Assembly: GCA_003439945.1 (NCBI GenBank) | Contig: QVRM01004803.1 | Coordinates: 62,001-126,000 of the forward strand | DNA from: Dermanyssus gallinae | Lineage: Eukaryota > Arthropoda > Arachnida > Mesostigmata > Dermanyssidae | Length of the DNA: 64,000 nucleotides | Direction of reading: 5' to 3' | In this document: one piece after another, positions 32,471 through 43,279 of the stretch | How the letters are laid out: each line of letters opens with the position of its first letter | Numbering within the stretch: the stretch's first letter is position 1 | Made by a program: the position numbers and the translations under genes | The notes under the pieces: model-generated | Seen by the model: the letters and a program-made list of their open reading frames with translations, nothing else | Told to the model about the DNA's origin: nothing | Database searches by the model: none

Positions 32471-32770
32471 CTAAAGAATTTTGCTAGCGGCATCGGGAAT
32501 AGTACCTTGGATCAGGCAGATTTCGCCCATAGGTGTTCTTAAAGCTCTTTCAACGTCTACTCCAGCGGTTGCTGGGCCAACGCTGTTCCTGACTGCACAT
32601 AGAGCGTCAGCATAGGATGCATTGCCTAATTTTACAATAATTGCGAAAGTAGAGTTAGGCTTCTTCCACTTCTTTTTATCAAAAGCCTCTTCTATTTTCC
32701 GGCCTTTAACTCGGATTTCCAGGGTCACTCCTGAGTATATCGCGATGGTTTGCTCTAATACTTTCCTCAT
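32471..32770 (-). pseudogene. R1-like ORF1, middle part
   Basis: 99 codons including SYADALCAVRNSVGPATAGVD and LRTPMGEICLIQG, the block before the zinc knuckles in R1-type ORF1 proteins. Continuous in order with 32042-32425 but in a shifted frame. Confidence 0.65.
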
Positions 32771-32936
32771 GAGAGTGTTCTCGGCTGTTACTGCGTATTG
32801 CTTATTGCTTAGCTCCTTTTTAATAAGGAGGCCTTGTATCTCTGCAACCTGTCGGGCTCACGGGTTGATCCGCCGAGTCCGCGCTCGGATACTTTCGTTT
32901 GTTAGTCAGCTAATATGCGAGTATTGCCCGCACTTG

Positions 32937-33200
32937 CTATTCTGTCGTTTTGGGGTCGTTTCGCAACGTTAACATTTGTGGCGTCGGGTCGAATCTGCAC
33001 GTAATGGCGTTCTGATTGCCGCACGTGGTGTCGTTCGAATTGCCGCCTGTTACACCAAGTATTTGAGAGTTCGAAGTTGGAAATAACTCACCCGAGGAGT
33101 CGCTGCTGTCGTGGGTGAGTTGTCTGGAGTTCGGTACTGGCCTGAGGTGTCGAGGGTAGTGGTTGCGTTTGCCACAGAGGCGACAAGCTCCCACTATCAC
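32937..33200 (-). pseudogene. R1-like ORF1, probable N-terminal part
   Basis: 87 codons starting MIVGACRLCGKRNHYPRH, with a CX2C...H-H arrangement, then a Ser/Asn-rich stretch. Assigned to ORF1 mainly by position. Confidence 0.35.
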
Positions 33201-33257
33201 CCTTAATCACGCAGCGCTCACAAGACACGTCCGCACGCTATGGCGGTCAAATGGAGA

Positions 33258-33261
<4 letters not shown>

Positions 33262-33288
<27 letters not shown>
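33262..33288. repeat. (TA)n microsatellite
   Basis: About 13 TA units just upstream of the R1-like relic. Confidence 0.97.
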
Positions 33289-34623
33289 TCCGAGTTAGAG
33301 AACCCAAAACCACACGTTCGTGTGTAGACAAATGTTTACTCCAAAGTGTTAACATAAGAAAGTCATATATATAGACAGGTAGGCCATCTTAGTCACATAC
33401 ATCTGAATACGAAAACAAAAAAGATAATGAATAGGTTACCTATAGATAGACACTATATGGCTAGTACGTTAATGACCTTAGATCCACGATCATACATGCA
33501 CGCCTAAATATGCATCTATATGCATTTACATACATATATCAGTCCAGTTGGCTTGGTCGTAAAGGCAAAATACATTTCCAATTTCAGCCTGCCGTGCGTG
33601 ACAGCATGTGAGGTTATACGGAAATTATGTCATGGTCGAGGCAAGGCCGAGACACGCAGGCACTAACATCGTTGCACGGGCAGGTTTTCACGCTAAAAAT
33701 GACGACGTGTCGCTAGACAGGTAGCGCCACACAAACGTAGAGGCAAATCTCGTCCAGGCGTCCAGGTTTATAACATTTCAATTTTTTTTCAAAAACAATC
33801 CTTTTCATTGCTTAGCCAGTCTAGGACGCTAGGCTGATCGGCGTTTATAGCTAAGCTATGGCGTCCGTTATTGGATAGATCCGTCCAGCTTGGGCTTATT
33901 TGACCTCGCTCTATCATTGCTGTGCGCTTGTCAGTGTGTCTATCTGACCATCTGTGTAGAAGACGTCTGTCTTTGTCTGTTTTCGGCCATTCTACTATTC
34001 GAAGCACCGCATTGGGTCGACGCCGCACTTTAGCCGGTGCCGTGGCCGCCACCGCCGGCCAAGCTAGCATCGCTACGTCAATCAGGAAGCGGACGGACAA
34101 ACGACGAATGACCTGGCCAAGAGAGGTCTTTTTTTGTACACGCGCCGCACTATTTCGTCCTAGCCTTTTCTACGTAGACCTCTTGAATCGACTGCCTTTA
34201 TCTTGCGGCTCTTGCGGTGTTCGAATTGGTCAGGCACGCTGTTTTCGGCGCTTACCCCTTTGACCGGGACCACAATTACAAGAAATCAATGAATGACGCC
34301 GGAAAGAGGAAGCCATACAAGGGTATGTTTGGACGTCTTCTGTTGAGACTGCAACTTTGTCTGCTGCATCCAGTGTTGGTATACTGGGGAGCATGCTTAT
34401 GATAATCACAGCAAGCTGTTTTGGAAACTCGAAGTCGGGTAAGACACATCATAGCAACAAATTAATGTAAGGCCAGCCAACTTGCGGATCGTCCAAACGC
34501 AGGGATATACTTTGCTGCTGCTGCTGAAGGCGGTGGAGCTACTCAGTAGTTGCATATCAGAAGTGCACATGCATGCAAACTGTGAGTAGAAAAAACATGC
34601 ACATAAATCATTTTCGTAAAATT
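33289..34623. other. No gene seen
   Basis: Overlapping opposite-strand frames at 33789-34263 lack motifs. Nothing else recognised. Confidence 0.4.
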
Positions 34624-34698
34624 ATGCTTTCTTACAACCTTAAAAAACATGCCTTCTTATTTCCTAAAAGAACATGTCTTCGTACTACCTAAAACAAG
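34624..34698 (+). repeat. Three 25-bp tandem units
   Basis: Units at 34624, 34649 and 34674 follow ATGyyTTCkTA..nCCTwAAA.. with moderate divergence. Confidence 0.75.
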
Positions 34699-36239
34699 AA
34701 TGCCGCCTTGACGGTCCGAATCGAAGATTTCGGCTGTCTACAGGACCAAAACTGTGTGCAACTGTACAGCTCGTACAGTTGCTCACGTTGGTAGTGGATA
34801 TTTTGATGTGGCAGATCAATTACCAGTGGCTCGCTTCTCCGCTATAGAAAATAAAAAAGTCATTTCCCCTGTATATTGGAAGACACATTTGACGGGTGAA
34901 CGAAATTGTATGCACGGGTCAAATTATTTTGGATGCGTCGAATAGATTTGTTCATTTGTGGCTACGAGAGATGCGCCGATATATGGGTGCTGCATAGGTT
35001 AAGCAAACACGAAATGATGAACCGCCAGAATATACCTGCTCCCTAACGGATAGAGAGCAATTGGTGATAAATTCGCGTATCGGCAATAAGAAGCGGATCC
35101 TTTGTGGTTCGAGAAAACGTCATATTCGAAGCGAAGCACTAGGTCTAACCACGTTGCATAAGCAGGCTCTCACGCTAAAATACGTTGATGTGTGTCTGAT
35201 TATATTGGAGAGGGACGTGGTGCACTTTTGGTGTCTGCAGAACAAGGAAACGATTAAAAGTAAAAAAGTTTTGCTAGCAACCGAATCGTTTGAAGCAAGT
35301 TATCGCCTAACAGTGCCCAGAACTGAGCAGTCACAGATGCGCTGTATTCTAACATAGTAACCTGGTCGCGTACATTTGCGGCAATCTGCCAGATCAAAAG
35401 CCACCTTAAAATTTTGCGTCGAAAAGCGACGACAGAAAGAAATTCTTGGGAGATGAATTTTCTGGACAGATTCTGGTAGTTCTAGAGAGATGAATGGAAA
35501 CATCTAAAATGGCTGTGCTTATATTGTTGGTTTACAACAAATTGGAATTTCGCAGGCAAACTTTTGCGTCTATGAATGTCTTGTTGTCAGAGAAGAATAA
35601 AATACAGGCGGCTGTTTTATATTTGATAGAACCGATCTTAAAATAATCCGCTTAGACCGACTTCGCTGTGTATGTGCCCCGGCATTATATCTTAGGGAAT
35701 TACTTTATACGTTCATAGAAGAGATTCTGTTAATTTTGCTATATTTGGATGACTGCGCGATCTGTTCTATCTGCTATATTTGTTCCAAGGTTAGAAACTT
35801 CTTCGGATTAGTTTAGAAATGTTGCATTTTATATGGGCCTTTGCTAGCAGCAATTATTTGTGATAACGTAGAATAACCAATCATATAATTAATGTGCTCC
35901 GCCGAGGTGTGTCAGCTATTTTCAAATGCGTTAGTTGTGCGTTAGTCCTGATTTGTTCGACCGAGATCACCAAAAGCCTAGGAGGTCTTGCTCATTGGTC
36001 ACTTGGTCTAGACCGCCAACATGCAGGTATGTTCTGCCCTTGCCTCACTAGGATATGATTACGTAAAATATTATTATTTGAACTAAAAAACGCAATTCGC
36101 TTTATACTGTACAGATAAACTATCCGGACTTTCATCTCGGAAACCGGGCTCTTTTGCCTACAATTGCCTGCAGAGCACGTCTAATTTAGGCAGAAAACTA
36201 GAAATAATATCTCTATCTTGGCTTGTAGTGATGAACTAC
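34699..36239. other. No gene seen
   Basis: The plus frame 35061-35357 (98 codons) is the longest and has no motif or supporting signals. Confidence 0.4.
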
Positions 36240-36545
36240 TAAAGCGAAAATATTAGTTATCTCCGCCAGGACCGCGGTTGTGGTATAAAATAAAGTTTTT
36301 TTCGTGGCCACCTCGCAGCTCAATTCTAAAATGAGTTCGGTTGATGTGTATACAAGAACTGTCGTCTGAGAAAACCACCTTGTTTAAAGTCACGTTGAAA
36401 ATAGTTTTTGGCGCTTGTCGGCAACACATTTGCTGTAACCCCACAGCATTCGACAGGCCTTGTGGTCCGGTGCCGTTCTCTGTTTTGCTAGCCCGTCAGC
36501 AATATCGATCAAGATATAAAAATCTGCAGGAGGTCACGAACCCTG
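36240..36545 (-). pseudogene. Tc1-type transposase fragment
   Basis: The minus strand gives NVTLNKVVFSDDSSCIHINR, then HFRIELRGGHEKN and HNRGPGGDN, recognisable as the first-catalytic-Asp region of a Tc1 transposase (FSDES...VWRR...GGGSVMVWG in typical members). Only about 70 codons survive, without termini. Confidence 0.65.
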
Positions 36546-37684
36546 CCTTCCATGCAAACGTAATGATAAATATTCTATGCATCGGTTTCACGGCATACGC
36601 CTCTCTATATCAGTATATTCTCACGTCATGTAGTAATTATGAAATGGCACGTTTAATAAATTAGTCCAAGTTTTGTAACCTTTAAACTGAGCCATCTAAA
36701 CTTTTCCAAGTGTTTATGACAATAATTCTATTGTCCATCAATTTTGTATGCAAGCAAATACGCATTAATATAAGAATGAGACATACATACAATTTGCAAT
36801 CAAGCATTGTCGACTATCATTCCCGCACAGACAAATCCAGGTACTATATTAGGCATACAGGGTGTACTTTTCTAGCATACAAAGTTAATTTCTGAACAAA
36901 ATAACGGCTTATCAAAAACTTGGCTGAATGAAAAACTGTGCATTATCGCTTCACTTTTCTGCCAACAAATCTGCTCGCCATGCAGAGGAGCAGGTGTTTA
37001 TAGATTATCCACTTTCTACCCAACTGAGCCATTTGCAGCTTATCGCTCAGACTGAACCAGCAAGCAGAACAGCACGCGAAGGTCTATTTTTGTTTGACAA
37101 AGAAGAGCAAGCCTTGCATGGGGCTAACTATTGCTGCAGGCAAAGTTTTTGTCTTCACACTTGGCAACAATCACTGTTATATGTAGTAGAGTCAATATTG
37201 GCTGGCTATTCAAAAGGCAACTCTTCATTATGTCTATTAATCCAAGGCAGCAGGATTCCCGCCCGGAGGATTTGAGGAGCTGGAATTCCGGTGGTTCGGA
37301 AGTCGATGCCCATTATTAGCCTTTGCGTTGGTTGGCAGCGTTGCTGCTATCTTTGCTTTTAATTATGTTATTGTTATTAATATTGTCACCTCTAATAGTT
37401 CTGGTTGTTGCGGCTGTTGTTGCTTTGTTGTAATTCACTCAGATTAGTGTTTATGACCTTTCCTTGTTGCCATTGTTTTCTCGTTTTTACTGTGCTTGGC
37501 CAACGTGACATCTGCCATGCGATAACGCATTTATACTTTACGGTTCTGCCTTATTTTTCACGTTCTCATTGAGCCTGCCCTGTGCAGGGGTGAGTCAGCC
37601 CCGAAGAAACATGATTAGTAGCAGCGGTGAAAATGAGCCTAATTTGTCGGTTGCCAAGCTGATAGAAGATCGTGAGTGACCTCA

Positions 37685-37686
<2 letters not shown>
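36546..37686. other. No gene; solitary transposon end
   Basis: TACAGGGTGTACTTTTC at about 36857 matches the CAGGGTGT-type terminus of Tc1/mariner elements but has no partner nearby. The 115-codon frame at 36928-37275 follows it and has no recognisable domain. GTT-rich patch at about 37330-37430. Confidence 0.4.

Positions 37687-37716
<30 letters not shown>
37687..37716. repeat. (TA)n microsatellite
   Basis: About 14 TA units. Confidence 0.97.
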
Positions 37717-37720
<4 letters not shown>

Positions 37721-38433
37721 ATACATAGAAATATGATAATATCACTCGGCCTGCACTACATATGATGTGCCTCAAGGAGAATGTTTGCCCAGCTCCCGCC
37801 CTGTGTACGACTTTTGGTTAGGATATAAGAAAAATGCGTAGCGCAGAACATGGAGTACTTGACCTCGACTATAAATTCACGATTGATTAATGAAATCTCT
37901 TATACACGTGATTTAGGCATATACATTAGCCTCCACATTACCAAGGTTGTAGAGACATCATTGTGCCTTGTTATTACCATCTTCCGCTGCTTCTTGTGTA
38001 CATTCGCCTATTTGTCCCCACTGCCTAAATATAGGAAGTTGGTGAAAGGCATCCAAGCATTCAAGACACGCTCCTAAGGCGTTTGCGGTTCAGGTGCCCT
38101 CAAAGCGTGTCAGCTGATGTTGTTCTTAGTAGAGACATACTATTAGAGCAAGGCAACGCTCAAAAGTGAGTCTCTGCTCCACGTCACTTAACGAATTTTG
38201 AATTGCTAGAATACTTTTTTGATGTACGCTCCAGTAACCTAAGGATACAGTGTTCCTTCCAAAAGCCGTGTCCCATTTCGAGATCGTAAATGGGTTGTTT
38301 GCTTGGCGGATGGCCAAATAGATCCATGGTAGTTCAAACAGTACTTGCCTATTTGGCGAATAGTTACGTTCTCCTTGCATACCGGAAACAATACGTGTCT
38401 CGTATGATAAATTGTAAAAATATATATATATTA
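37717..38433. other. No gene seen
   Basis: Ends in the short (TA)n tract used by the next mariner. Confidence 0.45.
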
Positions 38434-39712
38434 AGTAAGTCAAAAAGTTCGTCGGCTTTCTGGGACCACATTTTTGAAATTCCCGCGCTCTGCAGCAGGG
38501 CCGCCTGAGAGTGCGGCTGGGCGTTTACAATCAGGAGCAGACCCGTGGCGGCGCGACGGTATACCGGTTCCAACTTTACCGTTTCGTTTGCGGAATTGGC
38601 AGCTGTTTGCAATGGAGGACAAAAATACGCATTTTCGACACATTATGTTGTTCTCCTACCGTGAAGGCATAAGTGCAGCGCAAACAACCCGGAGGATATG
38701 TGCAGTCTACGGCGAAAACGCAGTACATAAATCCACAGTCGAAAAGCGATTCGCCCGTTTCAAAGCTGGAAACTTCAATCTCGAAGATGAACCGAGGTCA
38801 GGACGACCCAATGTTGTGGAGACCGACGAAGACATAAGCCTGGTTACTTCGAACCCAGGTTTGACCATAAAAGAAATTGAAGATGTAACGGGAGTCTCCC
38901 ACGGAACCGTTTGGAATCGCCTCCATGATGCAGGTTTCTCGTGCAAGCGGAATATCTGGCTACCACACGACCTCAATGATAGGCAGCTTGAAGGGCGAGT
39001 CGATACCTGTCACGCACTCCTCCGGAAGAACTCGAATGAGCCATTTCTGAGGAAATTGATAACCGGCGATGAAAAATGGATACTCTACAGAAACGTAACA
39101 CAGAAAAGAAGTTGGGTCCCCAGAGATTCTCAGGCCGCAGCTATCCAAAAAACCCGAAATTCATCAGAAGAAGGTTATGCTGTGCTGCTGGTGGGACTGT
39201 AAGGGCGTCGTGTATTTTGAGCTGCTTCCAATGGGTCAGACGATCAACTCCGTCGTCTACTGCAGACAACTCGAAGATTTGAAGGCTGCAGTAGCAACGA
39301 AGCGCCCGGAATTGTCAAACAGGTGGGGCGTCACTTTTCAACATGATAAGGCGACACCACACAAAAGTTTGGCCACCCGGCAAAAATTGGCGGAGTTTGA
39401 CTGGGATGTGCTGCCGCACCCAGCTTATAGTCCCGACCTCGTACCGTCTGATTATCACTTGTTCAGGTCTCTCCAGAACTCCCTTGATGGCACAACATTT
39501 GAATCTTTGGAGGCTATAAAAAATCACCTCACTCAGTATTTCGACGAGAAGGACAAGACGTTCTGGGAGAAAGGAATCAAGGATCTACCGAGGCGATGGG
39601 CGAAGGTTATTGAACAAAACAGTCAATATATCATTTAATAAAAATATTGTTGTCTGCATAAATAAGGCTCTTTAAAATCGGGTAAAAAAGCCGACAAACT
39701 TTTTGACTTACC
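38434..39712 (+). mobile_element. Second mariner element, one frameshift
   Basis: Terminal repeats AGTAAGTCAAAAAGTTCGTC (left) and GGTAAGTCAAAAAGTTTGTC (right, complemented), about 28 bp in total, bordered by TA within short (TA)n runs. At 1,279 bp it is full length. It is a different mariner subfamily from the copy at 20 kb: TIRs and protein are clearly distinct. Confidence 0.95.
38612..39638 (+). pseudogene. Mariner transposase with A6 frameshift
   Basis: Start MEDKNTHFRHIMLFSYREG is the classic mariner N-terminus; the frame extends 46 codons upstream but this Met fits the family. Helix-turn-helix domain with VYGENAVHKSTVEKRFARF, then NIWLPHDL (WVPHEL-like), LITGDEKW (first catalytic Asp), FQHDKATPH (second; usual HDN is HDK here) and YSPDLVPSDYHLF (third, D34D spacing). 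The frame breaks at a run of six A (39147-39152); from there the next frame continues KPEIHQKKVMLCCWWDCKG to the normal C-terminus. One base in this run restores the whole protein, so the lesion could be a sequencing error. Confidence 0.93.
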
Positions 39713-40385
39713 TAATATATATATATTTAGAGAGATTTAGACTTAAAATTATCGGACTGTCGACGAGACGCAGCGCATGTAGCGACATGCATTAGTAATT
39801 GGTAACACGATTGAATCCTAATTGTTGTTCATCATCAAAACATCAAATTGCAAAATGAAGAAGTAATTTTTAACACAATCAGGTAACAATAATATAAACT
39901 TAGATTTTTAAACAGCTAAATTAAAAGCTAAATTATGAGGTAAACGTATGTTTATTTTAAAATTGATATTACTCAATTGTAAAGTATTGCATTATATTTC
40001 TAATAAACAAACAAATTTACCACCAAATGAAGAAGTATAAAAATAATTTAGTATTTTTATACTTCTTCAACTGGTGGAGACAAAAGGTCACAGACATGCA
40101 AATATTAAAAATTTAAGGCAATGTATTTAGTTTTACCTGATGAAATATAAAATAATCATTAAATAAGTTGCTTCTTTAGAAACATTATTCTCATTATTTA
40201 TTATTCGCTTGACATGAATTCCTAAATACACATACCAGGGGCATAGTAACACACTTAATAATTGTTTGTTTTTTTATATGTTTAAGTAATAAAATACCAA
40301 CAAAACTTACAAGCTTATAAAACAAGCTTAATAAACTAAAATATGTTAGTACATACCGAGATCACAGGCCTGATTCAGATTGTGA
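39713..40385. other. AT-rich DNA with a strong hairpin
   Basis: No gene. Contains the inverted repeat at 40020-40077 and a related GAAGAAGTA segment at about 39856. Confidence 0.5.
40020..40077. repeat. Hairpin with 22 paired bases per arm
   Basis: CCACCA and GAAGAAGTATAAAAAT pair with ATTTTTATACTTCTTC and TGGTGG; only a 3-nt bulge on each side and an 8-nt loop interrupt pairing. Confidence 0.85.
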
Positions 40386-40389
40386 CGTT

Positions 40390-41100
40390 AAAAACCATTG
40401 TTCTACTTCGCGAGCAAAGAGGTGCCTCGTTGTGAGGCATTTATTGTTTCGGGGAATGCAGGTCCAGATGTCAGGAAGGCGTCACGCAAGAGTGTGTTGA
40501 CTTAACTTCAAGGGTACGGAGGGCACGCTTAGCTGATGTTCAACTGGGGGTACGAACTAAAAGAAACTCGATATCCGTAAGTTACAATTTACCCTGATGG
40601 GAACGTCTCCTCACGTTCTCCAGGAGAAGGAGCCCCAGGGACCTAGCAAACTCAATGCTTCATGTTTTAGGTAACAGGATGTCAGGTCGGGCCACTAGTT
40701 TCATGACTACTAACCCTGAAATAGGTTTTATGAGCATTGAAAACTAGTCCGAAATACCTAAAATGCTGATCTGTTTTTTTTAATATTTACGAGCAATTAG
40801 TAAAATTCCGTACATAAAAATCCTATGATTCACTCTGGACAGTAGCGTCGTGTCATCAGCAAAAGTTATAGCAAAGCCATGGTTTAGCATCTGGACTTGT
40901 AAGAGAATAAAATTCAGAAAGTTAGGAAATATAAAACAACTGAGAACCAAGCATTAAGTAGTATCGATATCAACTGTTGTCACGAGGACTCCATCTGACA
41001 AGTTTGTACCTCCTGTCTCCGTCCTGAGAGATATTTGGGACAAAAAGGAATCATCAAGATATTTAAAAAAGCTTATGCACCTCGACCGAATCGCACATCC
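40390..41100 (-). pseudogene. LINE reverse transcriptase relic
   Basis: The minus strand reads FLNFILLQVQMLNHGFAITFADDTTLLSR at 40837-40925 (first 20 residues are continuous with it), an RT motif C. The corresponding part of the 44-kb relic reads LNFILLRMKHENLE then AIAFADDTTVLIR, so both copies belong to one family. Downstream stops and frameshifts are common; GPAFPETINASQRG near 40430 may be the ORF end. Confidence 0.65.
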
Positions 41101-41352
41101 GCTACCATAGGTGTGCCGACGCGATGTCAATTAACCAACCCCCCTGAAAGCCGAACTGGTTAGGCGAACGGAAATTGATTGACCCTAAATGTCGATTAAA
41201 CCTGACCAACACCAGTTTGTTTATGACCTTTAAGATATAATTAACGAAATCGGCCTATAATTGGCACACGGTTGTGTAAATAGTAAACAGGTCATCCATC
41301 TCCTAAGTATGATTCAGCATTGTAGCAAGAAAATACACTCAACATAACAGTA
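41101..41352. other. No gene seen
   Basis: AT-rich spacer between two oppositely oriented LINE relics. Confidence 0.4.
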
Positions 41353-42102
41353 TTGCCGACTCCTTGTACGGCGGCCCTACAACTCATAAATCAATTAACA
41401 TCCCCACAGCTCTTCACTTCGCAGCGCCAATCAATACCTTCTTCGGACTGTTATACCAGAGCCGGCACCTGGCCAACGGCCGCGCACCTCGCGATAACAC
41501 GAGTGCCAAACCCAACCCCGGCACCGGCTACCTACGAGGACCACCCCAGTGACGCCGTGGACGCCGAGGGGTTCACCCTGGTCACCCAAAAAACCATCGA
41601 GGCGCTCTTTCCTCAACACCCACCCTTCGACCGCGCCCCCTACCTAGAGGCTTCAGGGGAGGAGAAAAATGATCCCCCGGAGGTCACGCTCCAAGAGGTG
41701 CTGGACGCTGCGGCACGCCTCAAACAGGGAAAGGCACCGGGCCCAGATGGTGTCCCGGTCTCCGCGGTCACAACACTGATGAAAGAATTTCCAGAAGCGG
41801 TGGCGTCAGCGGCGACCGGGATGCTCCGATCGGGCTCGTTTCCCAGCGCATGGAGGGCCGCAAGCTTGGTCCTCATACCCAAAGGCCCCAGCTCTTACCG
41901 CCCTATTTGCCTACTCGGCTCCCTGGCCAAAACTTTCGAGTCTATCGTGGAGGCACGTCTGCGGGACTTCGCGGAGGAGAACGACCTGCTGTCAGAGGCC
42001 CAGCATGGGTTCCGCAAAGGCCACTCGACAATCAGCGCCATAAAGCAGATCCAGACGCAGGCCGAACTCCTTCACGAATCCCCGCCAAGAAAACGCTTTT
42101 AG
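41353..42102 (+). pseudogene. R1-like ORF2: pre-RT and RT fingers
   Basis: 249 codons. LKQGKAPGPDGVPVSA, WRAASLVLIPKG, YRPICLLGSLAKTFESIVEA and QHGFRKGHSTISAIKQI are successive RT finger/palm markers. The frame ends after PPRKRF; the next recognisable block, LPWRVILETLHRKDVPFYL, lies in another frame, and the catalytic motif A between them is lost in a short deletion at about 42100. Confidence 0.85.
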
Positions 42103-42625
42103 CAGCCTACCCTGGAGAGTCATCCTGGAGACTCTTCACAGGAAGGACGTTCCCTTTTACCTACGGCGAATTATATCAAACTACCTAAGGAACCGGACAG
42201 TACAGTCCCACGGAATCGTTTTTAACATGACTGCAGGGGTGCCATAGGGCTCCATACTTGGCCCTCTGCTATGGAACATAACGTACGACGACGTGCTGCG
42301 ACTAAGGGGCCTGCCCCCTGGGATCAGCCTCCTAGCCTATGCCGACGACCTCGTCCTTACCGTCCAGGCCCGGACACCGGACCTGCTGCAAAGCCGTGCG
42401 AACGAAGCAACTGGAGACGTCGCCCGCTGGATGCAAGCGGCGGGACTCGCCCTCGCCCCCGCCAAGAGCGAGGCAATACTCTTGGTAAGACGGAGAAACT
42501 GTCCTGCTCTTCACCTTCGCCTAGAAGTCCAAGAGATTGCGCTTGTTGACAAGGTCAGGTACCTCGGGGCGAAGAAAACTAAGCGGCGAAGAATCATGTC
42601 CGTGGCCGAGTCAGTCGCCCTATAA
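42103..42625 (+). pseudogene. R1-like ORF2: RT palm with YADD
   Basis: ISNYLRNRTVQSHGIVFN leads to GVP-stop-GSILGPLLWN; the TAG at 42245-42247 replaces the Gln of motif B. ISLLAYADDLVLTVQ (YADD codons 42338-42349) is motif C. VARWMQAAGLALAPAKSEA follows as motif D/E. Premature stop at 42623-42625. Confidence 0.85.
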
Positions 42626-43270
42626 AGAGCTCCGGCCTGGCCGACCGACACCCTAAAGCTTGCCGTCAACAGGACGCGCCTGCGTCGGGCCCAGAGGGTC
42701 GGAGCCCGGGGGGTGAACTCACCTTCTACACGACCCAGATCCTGACAGGGCATGGCGACTTCCAGTCCTACCTGTTCAGGATCAGGAAGGCTCCCAGTCC
42801 TAAATGCATCCACTGCGGCGACGGACCGGAAGACACTTCAGACCACACGGCACTGAAGTGTCCAGCATGGGCGGAGCAGCGCGTGCCTCTACTGCTCCTA
42901 ATGAACACACCGGATTTTAACCTACGCGACGTCTGCAAAAAATGACGGAAACGCTTTTAAACTCTAACACCACAGCCGGAGTCTTCAGAGCCATTCTACA
43001 GAAGAAAACGAGCGCCAACTACCTACGGCCCCCCCCTCCCCGTGGCTCCCGGGGGAACACACCCGCCAGGAGTAGAAGACTGGTTTTTAGTGGGTTGGAG
43101 CCCCACACAACCGGCCCGCATCTGCAGGGAGCTCTCCGGCCGCGGTGCCCGCCTGTGCAACCGCATTTCCCAGTTAGTCCTCTAAAAAAAACCAGTGCCG
43201 GGAGCAGGATATTTTTTAATTCCCGCATAAAAACAATCACAGAATTTATGTGGGCAGGTAGCACGCTCTA
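42626..43270 (+). pseudogene. R1-like ORF2 C-terminus and 3' end
   Basis: VNRTRLRRAQRVGA then, after a deletion, ILTGHGDFQSYLFRI and the knuckle CIHCGDGPEDTSDHTALKC (CX2CX8-9HX4C). The tail WFLVGWSPTQPA corresponds to the terminal block shared with the other R1-like copies. Confidence 0.75.
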
Positions 43271-43279
43271 AATAGGCGG

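Larger units (their letters stand above)
31070..33200 (-). mobile_element. R1-like LINE with internal deletion
   Basis: In minus-strand order: ORF1 (33200 to about 32042), the start of ORF2 with an endonuclease fragment (about 32000-31830), then a jump straight to the post-RT C-terminus of ORF2 (about 31790-31070). The rest of the endonuclease and the whole RT core are missing. The tail GGATTTTAGTGAGTGCGAGT matches the ends of the other R1-like copies at 43.08 and 43.93 kb. Confidence 0.8.
41353..43270 (+). mobile_element. R1-like LINE relic (ORF2 RT to 3' end), GC-rich
   Basis: An island clearly richer in G+C than its flanks. It covers the pre-RT and RT region, the post-RT knuckle and the 3' tail (GGTTTTTAGTGGGTTGGAGC at about 43082). 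Multiple lesions, including a stop replacing Gln in the GVPQG motif. Confidence 0.85.

Noticed and set aside
36928..37275. 115-codon plus frame after a CAGGGTGT transposon-like end
   Set aside because: No transposase motif and no matching second terminus.
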